Assembly (NCBI GenBank): GCA_014075215.1
Contig: CP046177.1
Span: 3,968,501-4,032,500, forward strand
Direction of reading: 5' to 3'
Origin: Flavobacteriaceae bacterium
GTDB taxonomy: Bacteria > Bacteroidota > Bacteroidia > Flavobacteriales > Flavobacteriaceae
Length of the DNA stretch: 64,000 bases
The position numbers and the translations under genes were made by a program. Every line of letters begins with the position of its first letter. The stretch's first letter is position 1. Of the stretch, positions 43,442 to 52,556 are shown piece by piece. The notes below the pieces were generated by a model. It was not told the origin of the DNA. It saw nothing but the letters and a program-made list of their open reading frames with translations, and made no database searches.

Positions 43442-46083
43442 TTATATTAACTATATTTCTCTCATCCTTTTTTTGTTATTCACAAACTAAAATCATTGGT
43501 AAAGTTACAGGTGGTTATACTGTGATTTATGGTGGAAGTGTAATTTTAAAAGACAGTATTAACACTTATATTGATTATTCCTATACTAACGAATACGGCA
43601 AGTATAAATTAGAGACTAATAAAAAAGGATATTTTACAGTAGAATTTACATCACTTGGCTATAAGGATAAAAAGGTTATAATCTTAATTGAGGGACAAAA
43701 AGAAATAAAAATAGATATAATACTCGAAACAAAACCTATTGATTTAGATGAAGTTATTATTAGAGCCGAACTGGATATAACTCAAAGAAAAGATACTCTT
43801 GTTTTCAATGCAAAATCCTTTGCACAAGGTAACGAAGAAGTAGTTGAAGATTTGCTCAAGAAAATTCCGGGTTTAACCATCGAGCAAGATGGCACAATAA
43901 AAGTTGGCAGTCAAGAAGTAGAAAAAGTAATGATTGAAGGAGATGATTTATTAGAACGTGGTTACAAAATTCTTACTAAAAATATGCCTGCTCAACCTAT
44001 TGATAAAATTGAGTTGTTGCAAAACTATTCAAATAACCGCTTATTAAAAGACATAGAGGAAAGTGAACGAGTAGCACTCAATTTAAAATTAGACGAAGAT
44101 GCCAAGCGTATTTGGTTTGGAAATATGACTTTAGGTTACGGTGCGTTTTCTAATGAAGATAGATATTATGCCAAAGGTAATTTGATGAACTTTGGAAAAA
44201 AGAATAAGTATTATTTTTTAACCAATCTCAACAATATAGGTTATGATGCCACGGGTGATATCAATCATCTCATAAGACCAATACGTTTTAATGAGCCTGC
44301 CAGTATTGGCGATGATCAAAGTATTTCATCTTTAATCTCGTTATCAGCAAGTCCGCCAAATTTTAAACGAAGTAGAACCACCTTTAACAACGCAGAAATG
44401 GCTTCGTTGAGTGCTATTTTTAACCCAACCAAAAAATTAAAAATAAAAACCTTGGGATTTTTTAATTGGGATGAACCGGACTTTTTTCGTGATAGGGTTG
44501 ATCATGTTTCAATTAATGATTTAAATTTTACAAATAACCAAGATTATCAACTTCAACGCAAAAATAGAATTGGGTTTGGAAAAATGGATTTGACCTACAA
44601 CATTTCAGAATCTCAAATGCTGGAAGCGACAACTAAATATCAAAACGCAGATTTTCAAAGCAATTCAGATTTGCTTTTTAATGGTCAATCAACAATTGAA
44701 AATTTAGAAAATCCCGTTGAGTTGTTTGACCAAAAATTAAGTTATACCAATAAATTTAAGGAAAAAAAAGTACTGCTACTTACTGGGCGATTTATAAATG
44801 AAAAAGCACCACAAAACTATACTGTCAATCAGTTTTTATATGAGAATTTGTTTCCAAACAATAATGCCAATAACGTTAGACAAACCTTAGACCAAAAAAT
44901 AACCTTTGCTGGTTTTGAAGTTCATCTTTTAGACCGAAAGAAAAGTAAAAACCTTTTAGAACTAAAACTTGGTAATGCTTACAGACAAGATATTCTAATT
45001 AGTCAATTTTCTCTTTTAGAAGATGAAACCTTAATTGATAATCCACAGGGTTATCAGAATAACGTAACTTATACTGTAAATAATTTATATGCTAAAGGAA
45101 AATACCAATACAATTTAAATAAAATAACATTAATTGGTAATCTTGCTTTTCATCAGCTATTCAATTTGCTCGAACAAAATAACCAAACCGAAACACAACA
45201 ACCGTTTTTTATCAATTCAAGTTTAGGTATAGATTGGGAAATTAACTCAAAAAACCGAATTCGCACAACTTATAGACAAAACAGAACTAATGCAGATATA
45301 ATCAATGTTTATGATAATTTTGTGTTGAGAGGTTTTAGAAATTTTATAGTTGGTACTGGTGAATTTAATCAGTTAGATGCATCGGCTTTGTTTTTTAACT
45401 ACCAATTAGGAAATTGGTCAGACCGATTTTTTACTAACACAACTTTTGCATATACTAAAAACCACGATTTTTTTTCTACCAATTCACAAATCAGTCAAAA
45501 CGTTACTCAGTCAGAAACCATTGTTATAAAAAACCGAGAATTGTTTACTGCCAATTCTTTTTTGGATTATTTTTTTAAGAAATTACAAAGCAATTTGAAA
45601 TTAAAATTAGGTTACACACAACCGGAATTTAAGAACATAGTAAATGATTCCGAATTACGAGAAGTCAATTCCATAAATTATAATTATGGTTTTGAATACA
45701 GAACAGCTTTTGACGGAATTTTCAACTTCCATTTAGGAAGCAAATGGCTAACAAACAAAATAAAAACCACCTCGAAAAATGAATTTACAGACAACATGAG
45801 TTTTTTGGATGTAACTTTTACTTTTAATGAAAAACTGAATATTGATATAAACTCTGAACGCTATTTTTTTGGAAATCTAAATACTGACAATACCTATTAT
45901 TTTTTAGATTTTGATACAAGATATACCATTAAGGAAAATAAACTAACATTGATGCTTTCAGGTAGAAACTTACTAAACACCAATACATTTAGAAACTTTG
46001 CAATAAGCGATATTGGAACAACAACAACTGAATACAGATTATTACCAAGATTTGTGCTTTTAAAAATGGAATATCGATTTTAA
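43429..46083 (+). CDS. TonB-receptor-like outer-membrane protein with CarboxypepD-regulatory domain; N-terminus supplied by IS1595
   Basis: 884 aa. Signal peptide (ILTIFLSSFFCYSQTK), a carboxypeptidase-regulatory-like domain (about 22-100, ending IDLDEVIIRAEL), then a plug-like region (VVEDLLKKIPGLTIEQDG, QNYSNNRLLKDIEESERVA) and a long barrel ending in KMEYRF. It belongs to the receptor-like proteins paired with GLPGLI genes. Removing the IS and one TTATATTA copy gives an ATG at 42429 and a start MYKVIILTIFLSS; the present frame starts with GTG inside the IS and reads MGNQFILTIFLSS. Only seven residues differ, so export and function may be kept. No stop or frameshift downstream. Confidence 0.85.
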   Translation: MGNQFILTIFLSSFFCYSQTKIIGKVTGGYTVIYGGSVILKDSINTYIDYSYTNEYGKYKLETNKKGYFTVEFTSLGYKDKKVIILIEGQKEIKIDIILETKPIDLDEVIIRAELDITQRKDTLVFNAKSFAQGNEEVVEDLLKKIPGLTIEQDGTIKVGSQEVEKVMIEGDDLLERGYKILTKNMPAQPIDKIELLQNYSNNRLLKDIEESERVALNLKLDEDAKRIWFGNMTLGYGAFSNEDRYYAKGNLMNFGKKNKYYFLTNLNNIGYDATGDINHLIRPIRFNEPASIGDDQSISSLISLSASPPNFKRSRTTFNNAEMASLSAIFNPTKKLKIKTLGFFNWDEPDFFRDRVDHVSINDLNFTNNQDYQLQRKNRIGFGKMDLTYNISESQMLEATTKYQNADFQSNSDLLFNGQSTIENLENPVELFDQKLSYTNKFKEKKVLLLTGRFINEKAPQNYTVNQFLYENLFPNNNANNVRQTLDQKITFAGFEVHLLDRKKSKNLLELKLGNAYRQDILISQFSLLEDETLIDNPQGYQNNVTYTVNNLYAKGKYQYNLNKITLIGNLAFHQLFNLLEQNNQTETQQPFFINSSLGIDWEINSKNRIRTTYRQNRTNADIINVYDNFVLRGFRNFIVGTGEFNQLDASALFFNYQLGNWSDRFFTNTTFAYTKNHDFFSTNSQISQNVTQSETIVIKNRELFTANSFLDYFFKKLQSNLKLKLGYTQPEFKNIVNDSELREVNSINYNYGFEYRTAFDGIFNFHLGSKWLTNKIKTTSKNEFTDNMSFLDVTFTFNEKLNIDINSERYFFGNLNTDNTYYFLDFDTRYTIKENKLTLMLSGRNLLNTNTFRNFAISDIGTTTTEYRLLPRFVLLKMEYRF

Positions 46084-46241
46084 CGAATAACGAATGAAAA
46101 CGGCTACCAACTATAATTCCCCATTGATAGGACAGATTTTATTAAAACTTAAATGAGATAATGATGTTGAAAGAGGGGGGTCCGGGAGGAGACTGATAAC
46201 TCTCATTTTTTGTGAATAACTCCCCAAAGTATCATCATATC

Positions 46242-47108
46242 TCATGCTGCTATTTTTAGGGTTTGTTGATAAATGGTTTGAGGATGTTGATTACCGATAC
46301 TTTGATGTATTCTTTGTGTATTGTAATACTCGAAATACTCCTTTAAACCTCTATAACATTCTCTACCGTCACTAGCTGGAAACAAATATACATGTTCGTA
46401 TTTGACACTACGCCATAATCGTTCAATGAAAATATTATCAATAGCTCTTCCTTTACCATCCATACTGAGCTTGATGGCTCTATCAGGATGAGTTACCCAA
46501 TGGCAGAACTCATAGGCAGTAAACTGACTCCCCTTATCTGTATTGAGAATCTCTGGTTTTCCATGTTTTTCAATAGCCTCTTGTAAGGTTTCTCTGCACC
46601 GGTTACTTGTCATCGTGTTGGATAATGACCAACCCACTACATAACGACTGTAAAGGTCTATAATAGCACATAAATACAAATACCCTCCCTGAACTGGAAT
46701 GTAGGTAATATCCATTGCCCACACTTGATTGGAATGTCTAATCTTTAACTTACTCAACAGGTACTTATAGATTCTATGCAAAGCCCCTTTACCTCTTTTG
46801 GAAGTATTAGGATTGGGGCCAACGGCAGACAACCCCATGAGTCTGTAAAGGCGTTCTATGCGCTTTTTGTTGATCTTATAACCCTTATCCATATTGAGCC
46901 AAGTAGTTATACGAGGAACTCCAAGCCATGGGTGAAGCAGATGCTCCTCATCTATCAATCTCATGATCTCCAGATTCAATGAACTCTCTCCCTTTGGAAT
47001 GTAATACACACTACTACGATGAATTTGTAATAAATCACATTGCTTTACAATAGACAGCTTACTTGCCTTGTCAACCTGTTCTTTACGCTGTTTTGAACTC
47101 TTATTCAT
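46242..47108 (-). CDS. IS3-family transposase OrfB
   Basis: 288 aa integrase-like protein. HTH_21 segment near residues 40-100 (HPWLGVPRITTWLN, KKRIERLYRLMGL), then the rve domain with the DDE residues: AMDITYIP (first Asp, near 134), LNTDKGSQFTAYEF (second Asp, near 195) and NIFIERLWRSVKYEHVY (Glu). Ends at the usual STQRIHQSIGNQHP. Its ATG overlaps the natural end of orfA (ATGA), so translation by coupling or frameshifting is expected. Confidence 0.93.
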   Translation of the reverse strand: MNKSSKQRKEQVDKASKLSIVKQCDLLQIHRSSVYYIPKGESSLNLEIMRLIDEEHLLHPWLGVPRITTWLNMDKGYKINKKRIERLYRLMGLSAVGPNPNTSKRGKGALHRIYKYLLSKLKIRHSNQVWAMDITYIPVQGGYLYLCAIIDLYSRYVVGWSLSNTMTSNRCRETLQEAIEKHGKPEILNTDKGSQFTAYEFCHWVTHPDRAIKLSMDGKGRAIDNIFIERLWRSVKYEHVYLFPASDGRECYRGLKEYFEYYNTQRIHQSIGNQHPQTIYQQTLKIAA

Positions 47109-47380
47109 GACAAGGCTTTCTTTAAAAAATCAATCTCCATCTTTTGCTGACCGATCTTCTTTAAATAACGATCTTCTTTCTCTTATGACTCTGTTTTTGA
47201 ATCCTTTACCGGACGATCAAATACAGCTTGACCATTTTTTAAAAATTGAGCCTTCCAATTGGTAATTTGGGTTGGATGGATCTCATATTTACGACCCAAC
47301 TCTTGAATCGTATAACGCTCGCTCAAGGATTCTAAAAACACCTTGAATTTAAACTCTGATGTGAATCTTCTTCTACTCAT
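47105..47380 (-). pseudogene. IS3-family OrfA with in-frame TAA
   Basis: 91 codons: HTH domain MSRRRFTSEFKFKVFLES..ELGRKYEIHPTQITNWKAQFL, then TAA at 47183-47185 after DSKTES, then EKEDRYLKKIGQQKMEIDFL, the normal leucine-zipper end. A single substitution (probably from CAA or GAA) has cut off the zipper needed for the OrfAB fusion, so this copy may be inactive unless read through. Confidence 0.82.
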
Positions 47381-47445
47381 GATACAGTAAATTTATAATT
47401 AAAAATCTAACTTAAATTACTGTCCGATTTTTGGGGGGAATTATA

Positions 47446-48033
47446 AACAACGTATAAGCATAATAAGGGTTAAAGGCTTAAACTAAATGTAATTTGATGT
47501 GTACAAAAATATGTTCTAAAATGAAAATACGCTCATAATATAAAGTTGGTCAAATAAAAAAAACACTCAAACTAGTAATTACTCTGCAAATCACTCATCT
47601 GAAAATTTGGGATGTTGGACGAATACTTTGGAAAATAATAAAGTGGATTTTTATTATTATAGTCATTATAGTTGTATTATTGTTGATATTTGGTAATTAA
47701 AAAGCCCATAACAAGGTGTCCTATGAAAAGCACTAGCTCAGTTCTTCAAAGATAATATTTCTTTTTTTGTTTAGTTCATGATGATGATTTTAAGGTGTTG
47801 AATTGTTGATAACTCCGTAGGATTATCAATACTTCAATACCACATAACTTGCTCGGCATCCTATATGTGATCCTCGCCCATGGCGTGGTCACCAGCATCT
47901 GTATGATTATAAATTATGATAAACCTGTCCACTTGCTAAAACTATGTGATCCTAAATGGTCATCTACATTGTTTTGTGATACAGGTTTTGATTATTTTGT
48001 GAGCTTTGTTATCTATTTTACTTGTTATTATTA
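47446..48033. other. Intergenic debris
   Basis: About 590 bases. Holds the second half of the post-gene motif (GTATAAGCATAATAAGGG) next to the IS3 end and a short hydrophobic frame near 47590-47700 (IFIIIVIIVVLLLIFGN) that lacks a start codon. Plus-strand frames at 47849-48255 are shadows of the IS110 remnant on the other strand. Confidence 0.45.
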
Positions 48034-48252
48034 TTATTCTATAATTCCTATTTCATATGGAGTTTCTGTTTTGATTACTGCCAAGGTTCTACTGAGCTTT
48101 CGGGCTACTTTGATGATGATGGTCTTTACATTCTTGCCCGGATGCTTTCGATAATACGCTTGCATGACAGGGTCTGTTCGTATGACCTGTCAAGAGGCTT
48201 CTATAAAATAGCTTCTGACCAATCGATGAGCTCTCATGGTAGAAGTTCAATT
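48034..48252 (-). pseudogene. IS110-family transposase, C-terminal fragment
   Basis: About 70 codons: RAHRLVRSYFIEAS, TGA (Trp expected), then QVIRTDPVMQAYYRKHPGKN, VKTIIIKVARKLSRTLAVIK and the end TPYEIGII. This is the transposase_20 (RuvC-Tnp C-terminal) end of IS110 enzymes. The N-terminal DEDD half is absent. A nonsense codon and truncation make it a relic. Confidence 0.75.
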
Positions 48253-48389
48253 TAGAGCTATAAAAATAACTTCAATGTTGTAGACCCAAGAGCTTACTTA
48301 TCTACCGTTATTGATAATCAAGAGGTATCGCAACCAAATACTAACTGTAATTAAAAAATACAAAAATGGATTGTTTTAAATTCATTATT

Positions 48390-48740
48390 TTACCGCTTTT
48401 TTCTTTTTTTACTAGCTTTCGCTTTTGGATTAAAATCCAGCGCCAGCTGCAACCAATAATGTAAATGGACATCCAAATCCGTAGCTTCATCAGTTAAGAA
48501 TACAAAACCTTTTATAGGCCTACCCGTAAAATTCATTTCTTTACAACCGGGTTTCAGCAAAGATGCCGTATAGATATCCGGATCAATTCTGGCCATTATT
48601 TCATCTCTAACGATACCCACACACATTTTTCCATCTACCATGAAACACAAACCTCCCATCATCTTTTCTATTTTAAAAGAGACGTTTTTTTCCAGAAAAA
48701 ATTGTGAAACCCTATCCGTTAAAAACTCGTTATATGCCAT
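48390..48740 (-). CDS. TfoX/Sxy N-terminal-domain protein
   Basis: 116 aa: a complete TfoX-N domain (FKIEKMMGGLCFMVDGKMCVGIVRDEIMARI) with a basic tail KAKASKKRKKR. TfoX regulates competence in Haemophilus, but stand-alone short forms in Bacteroidota have no proven role. Begins 2 bp after the DUF4136 gene stop, last of a three-gene operon. Confidence 0.85.
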   Translation of the reverse strand: MAYNEFLTDRVSQFFLEKNVSFKIEKMMGGLCFMVDGKMCVGIVRDEIMARIDPDIYTASLLKPGCKEMNFTGRPIKGFVFLTDEATDLDVHLHYWLQLALDFNPKAKASKKRKKR

Positions 48741-48742
48741 AC

Positions 48743-49261
48743 TTATTTTTGAGAGGGTGGGTATTTTTCAAAAATTTTTTCTACGATAAGTTGTCTGTAG
48801 CGTTCTTTTTCTTCAGGACTCATTTTTACTTTGACCTTCTTACTGGAAATACCCTGCCAGAAAAGTTGATTGTTTTCCGTATTTACAAATTCTACGATAA
48901 ATTCTTCATATTCCTTCTTAGCTCCAATAGCAATGCCTCCTGAAATTCCAAAGCCAACACGGTTGCCTCCGCCAACACCAATTCCTACATTATTCGTATC
49001 CGTCGATTCGGTTCTATTTGATATAAAATTAATTAAAAAATCAGGTGTTTCGGATTTTTGAAAGCCTCTGTCAACCAACTGTTTTTCTATAATGACTGTT
49101 GCTCTTTTAATATCTAATTCGTTTAGACCTCCTCCTACATCGTCATAAAAATTAAATGTTTTAAACTTTTTAAAATCCGTTTTTACATCGTAATCATATA
49201 CTACTTTACCGGAAGTACACCCCAAAACAGACAAAAGAACGATCCACCTGTAAATTTCCAT
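48743..49261 (-). CDS. DUF4136 lipoprotein
   Basis: 172 aa. Lipobox LGCTSG (Cys15) after a short hydrophobic signal, then the DUF4136 domain: YDYDVKTDFKKFKTFNFYD, DIKRATVIIEKQLVDRGFQ, PDFLINF and VEFVNTENNQLFWQGISSK. A Gly-rich loop is inserted at about 100-120. Periplasmic or outer-membrane lipoprotein of unknown role. One bp separates it from the M28 peptidase gene, so they are co-transcribed. Confidence 0.85.
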   Translation of the reverse strand: MEIYRWIVLLSVLGCTSGKVVYDYDVKTDFKKFKTFNFYDDVGGGLNELDIKRATVIIEKQLVDRGFQKSETPDFLINFISNRTESTDTNNVGIGVGGGNRVGFGISGGIAIGAKKEYEEFIVEFVNTENNQLFWQGISSKKVKVKMSPEEKERYRQLIVEKIFEKYPPSQK

Positions 49262-49262
49262 T

Positions 49263-50210
49263 TTATTCCTTTTTAATAATTACTCTGGTAGGAGTATCTT
49301 TCCCGTTAATAATACTTTCCGTTCCTTTAGCTACTGCTTTTATGGTTTCCGTAATAACAGATACGTCTAATGTTTCTGCTTCATCAGAAACCTGGTGATA
49401 ATCCTTGTCTATGTCTATCGGGGTTGTGGAAAAAGTGTGCGAGGGCACTCCCAATCTGGCTAAAGAAGCGTTATCTGACCTAAAAAACAAATTGTACTTT
49501 ACATACGGATCCGGAAACAATGTATATCCCGTACCTTTTAAGTTTTTCTGAATGATTTTTCCAAAATCCGACCGATCAAAGCCGGTTAGCCAAGCTGTTT
49601 TAGTTCCTGTTTTGGGTTCCTTACCAATCATTTCGAGGTTGATTCCGGCAACAAATTTATTCGCATCTATTCCTTTTCCAAAATATTTAGACCCTATAAG
49701 TCCCATTTCTTCGGCAGTAAATGCAACAAAAACAATGGTACGCTCATTTTGTTTTTTATTTGCAAAATAGGCTGCCAATGTCAGAACACCTGTAACACCC
49801 GATGCATTGTCATTTGCTCCGTTAAAAATGATATCTCCTTCACCGCTTTTCTTAGTTCCCAGATGGTCATAATGTGCGGAAATAATGACATATTCATCCT
49901 TTTTAGACCTGCCTTCCAACACGCCTATTACATTAAACATGTTAATTCCTCTAAAGTCAAAATGCTGTCTAAATGTTGTTAGTGTATCATATGTAGTAAG
50001 TCCTATTTTTTTAAACTCATTTTCAATATATGATGCTGCTTTTTCTATGCCTCTTGTTCCTGATTTTCTTCCTTCCATATCATCGGAAGCCAACATATAT
50101 AAGTGCTTTCTTACGGTTGCAGTATCAATTTGCGTCAAATGCTGAGCAGAAGTTTGTATGGAAAATACTGTCAAAATAGCTGATAATACTAAAAATTTTA
50201 TCCGATTCAT
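49263..50210 (-). CDS. M28-family zinc aminopeptidase, secreted
   Basis: 315 aa. Signal peptide to about residue 22 (SIQTSAQ). All M28 metal ligands are visible: ISAHYDHLG (His, Asp), GANDNASG (bridging Asp), FTAEEMGLIG (catalytic Glu and ligand Glu), NLEMIG (acidic ligand) and DKDYHQ (His). Co-catalytic zinc exopeptidase in the periplasm or outside; removes N-terminal residues from peptides. First gene of an operon with DUF4136 and TfoX-N. Confidence 0.92.
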   Translation of the reverse strand: MNRIKFLVLSAILTVFSIQTSAQHLTQIDTATVRKHLYMLASDDMEGRKSGTRGIEKAASYIENEFKKIGLTTYDTLTTFRQHFDFRGINMFNVIGVLEGRSKKDEYVIISAHYDHLGTKKSGEGDIIFNGANDNASGVTGVLTLAAYFANKKQNERTIVFVAFTAEEMGLIGSKYFGKGIDANKFVAGINLEMIGKEPKTGTKTAWLTGFDRSDFGKIIQKNLKGTGYTLFPDPYVKYNLFFRSDNASLARLGVPSHTFSTTPIDIDKDYHQVSDEAETLDVSVITETIKAVAKGTESIINGKDTPTRVIIKKE

Positions 50211-50446
50211 TATTAAAATATATTTAGAATTTGTTTAAACTCAAAGAATGCATTAGAAAATCTATTATCGTTTGAAATCGTTTCAAAATATATCGCTTTA
50301 CTGTACCGTAGTTGTACTTTACATTTCAGAAAACGTCATATTTTACTACACTTTCAGCCTTTATTAAGAAGTTCTAATGTATAACCAGGGTTAAAGATAC
50401 CAAACCCTGGCAATAATTATTTTGTACTTTTGTTAAAATTTTTCAG

Positions 50447-51265
50447 ATGGATTTATCAAAAATTTCTAATATAAAAAATACAGATGCCAATCATTTTTTT
50501 TTACTTGCCGGCCCTTGTGCTATAGAAAGTGAAAGCATGGCATTAAAAATTGCGGAAAAAATAGCAGCAATTACCCACAAGCTTGAGATTCCGTTTATCT
50601 TTAAAGGAAGTTTTAAAAAGGCTAATAGAAGTAGAATTGATAGCTTTACCGGAATTGGTGATAAAAAAGCCTTAAAAATCTTGCAAAAAGTTTCAACAAC
50701 ATTTCATATTCCTACAGTTACCGATATTCATGAAATATCCGACGCCAATCTGGCAGCTGAGTATGTCGACGTGATACAAATTCCTGCTTTCTTAGTCCGG
50801 CAAACAGATTTAGTAGTTGCAGCGGCAAATACAGGGAAAGCCGTAAATCTGAAAAAAGGGCAATTTATGAGTCCCTCTGCTATGAAACATGCTGTCAAAA
50901 AAGTTACTGATTCCGGTAATCATCAGGTAATGATAACAGACAGGGGTACCATGTTTGGCTATCAGGATATGATTGTGGATTTTAGAGGAATTCCCGAAAT
51001 GAGAACTTTTGCTCCTACCGTACTGGATGTTACACACTCGTTACAGCAGCCAAATCAAGTCTCCGGGGTTACAGGCGGCAGGCCGGATATGATAGAAACG
51101 ATTGCCCGTGCCGGAGTGGTAAATAATGTAGACGGTTTGTTTATTGAAAGTCATTTTGACCCTCCGAATGCTAAAAGTGATGGAGCCAATATGTTGCATT
51201 TGGATTACCTTGAAAGCTTACTTAAAAACTTAATTGCCATAAGAAAAACAATAAATTCATTATAG
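50447..51265 (+). CDS. kdsA: 3-deoxy-8-phosphooctulonate synthase
   Basis: 272 aa. KdsA condenses PEP and arabinose 5-phosphate to Kdo-8-phosphate for lipopolysaccharide. Family motifs: LLAGPCAIESESMALKIAE, FKGSFKKANRSRIDSFTG, TDIHEISDANLAAEYVDVI, KKGQFMSPSAM and the end FIESHFDPPNAKSDGANMLH. The Asn of KANRS suggests the metal-independent type, although I did not align it fully. A TACTTTTG box at 50425-50432 is a possible -7 element. Implies a Kdo-containing LPS in this organism. Confidence 0.95.
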   Translation: MDLSKISNIKNTDANHFFLLAGPCAIESESMALKIAEKIAAITHKLEIPFIFKGSFKKANRSRIDSFTGIGDKKALKILQKVSTTFHIPTVTDIHEISDANLAAEYVDVIQIPAFLVRQTDLVVAAANTGKAVNLKKGQFMSPSAMKHAVKKVTDSGNHQVMITDRGTMFGYQDMIVDFRGIPEMRTFAPTVLDVTHSLQQPNQVSGVTGGRPDMIETIARAGVVNNVDGLFIESHFDPPNAKSDGANMLHLDYLESLLKNLIAIRKTINSL

Positions 51266-51266
51266 G

Positions 51267-51290
51267 CACAATTTTTGTTTTCTAAAATTG
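51267..51290 (+). terminator. Hairpin after kdsA
   Basis: ACAATTTT / AAAATTGT, 8-bp stem with 8-base loop, followed by TTTC, directly after the kdsA stop and before the transglutaminase gene. Weak A/T stem. Confidence 0.5.
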
Positions 51291-51304
51291 TTTTCTTGTA
51301 GTAT

Positions 51305-52255
51305 ATGAAAAAATTAGTTTTTTTTTTCGCATTATTTTCCATACAAGTTTTTGCTCAAAACTTTTCCCGGGTAGACAGTATTGTAAAAACATATCCCAGA
51401 TACAGAGCTCCACAACAATTAGCAGCCAGAATTTCTAGTGATTTTTCCTCGGATATTGATAAAGTAAGAGCTTCCTTTAAATGGATAACGAATAATATCA
51501 GATACAGTATGGATTATTATTTTCACAATCAAAGGACTGTAAGATATAGTTATTCAAATGAAAAAGAACGGCAAATTGCATTACAAAAAATAAGAGATCA
51601 AATTGTAAATAAAGCTTTTACAACCAAAACAGGTGTTTGTGAAGAATATGCCCAATCTTTAAAAAAACTATGTGATTTACTGGACATAGAAGCTATTGTT
51701 CTTAAAGGGTATGTAAAGAATTCAGCTGATGAAATTGCCAAAATACCAAAAGACACAAATCATGCCTGGAATGTGGTTAAAATTCAAAACAAATGGATAC
51801 TCATTGATGCAACTTGGGCAGCCGGTTATGTACTAAACGGTAAGTGGAAAAAAGCATTTAGCAATTATTTTTTTAATATTCCTAAAGATAAAATTGCACT
51901 TACTCATTTTCCTTCCGATAAAAAATGGCAATTGCTTTTAAATTATAGTGCTTTAGGTGATTTTTACAATCAACCGATTTATCATCAACAACTGTTAGAT
52001 TTCAACCTTAGGTTAAAAAGTCCTACCGAAGGAATCATTGCTCCTAAACATAACGTCATTATTTTGAAGTTAGAGAACCTACTTCCAAACATAGCACTCA
52101 GATATCATTTTAAAGGGGAACGTTATTCTAAAAAACCTAAAATAACATATGAAGGGAAAAATGCGACGTTGATTATTCCAGCTCCTTATGCAAATACCGA
52201 ATTGTATTTATATATGAACAACGGTATTATTTTAGAATATAAAGTAGTTATCTAA
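51305..52255 (+). CDS. Secreted transglutaminase-like (cysteine protease fold) protein
   Basis: 316 aa with signal peptide MKKLVFFFALFSIQVFAQ. The transglutaminase core has the catalytic Cys in KTGVCEEYAQSLKKLCDLL (about 110-128), His in TNHAWNVVKI (about 151-160) and Asp in ILIDATWAAGY (about 165-175), so the triad is complete. The C-terminal 110 residues form a beta domain ending YLYMNNGIILEYKVVI. Probably periplasmic; acts as a peptidase or amidase rather than a crosslinker. Downstream of kdsA but with its own hairpin in between. Confidence 0.85.
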   Translation: MKKLVFFFALFSIQVFAQNFSRVDSIVKTYPRYRAPQQLAARISSDFSSDIDKVRASFKWITNNIRYSMDYYFHNQRTVRYSYSNEKERQIALQKIRDQIVNKAFTTKTGVCEEYAQSLKKLCDLLDIEAIVLKGYVKNSADEIAKIPKDTNHAWNVVKIQNKWILIDATWAAGYVLNGKWKKAFSNYFFNIPKDKIALTHFPSDKKWQLLLNYSALGDFYNQPIYHQQLLDFNLRLKSPTEGIIAPKHNVIILKLENLLPNIALRYHFKGERYSKKPKITYEGKNATLIIPAPYANTELYLYMNNGIILEYKVVI

Positions 52256-52310
52256 TTTTGCTATTTTGAAGCAATTTCAAACTTGAGGCGGTATTGAAAA
52301 AACAAATTGC

Positions 52311-52556
52311 TTAAAATTTATTTAAGAGTAGTAACACATTCCCGTATACTTTGTGTTCCTTTAAAAATATTCGGACAGTTTTTTTAATAAAATCTTCATC
52401 AATACATGTGTTTTTTTGATATGATTCCAGTATTTTTTCACCATCAAAATCTACAAAAGCAATTCTAAAAAACAATTCCGTTTCTTTAAAACCAAAATCT
52501 GTTCCGGGCAGCATTGTCGATTTTATAGTCAAAAAACCCAGTTCATATCAATATCT
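52311..52556 (-). pseudogene. Class I/II aminotransferase, C-terminal fragment
   Basis: About 75 codons: IKSTMLPGTDFGFKETELFFRIAFVDFDGEKIL then a final helix. The LPGxxFGF..ELxFRIAFVDF string is the typical end of PLP aminotransferases of this type. The N-terminal part of the same gene lies at 55006-55514 on the same strand, beyond the IS630 element. The central PLP-lysine region is missing entirely. Confidence 0.68.

Larger units (their letters stand above)
46112..47445 (-). mobile_element. IS3-family insertion sequence, 1334 bp
   Basis: Ends TATAATTCCCC (46112) and its inverted copy at 47445, plus a shared GGACAG box, with a 3-bp duplication AAC on both sides (46109-46111 and 47446-47448), the usual size for IS3. 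It carries orfA (with a nonsense codon) and orfB on the minus strand. Joining the flanks restores an intergenic motif after the receptor gene. Confidence 0.85.

Noticed and set aside
47590..47700. Small hydrophobic peptide gene
   Set aside because: The frame is preceded directly by a stop and contains no ATG, GTG or TTG start before the hydrophobic stretch, so it is more likely a fragment.
47849..48255. Two plus-strand frames of 101 and 77 codons
   Set aside because: They are antisense to the recognisable IS110 transposase fragment on the minus strand and have no family resemblance.
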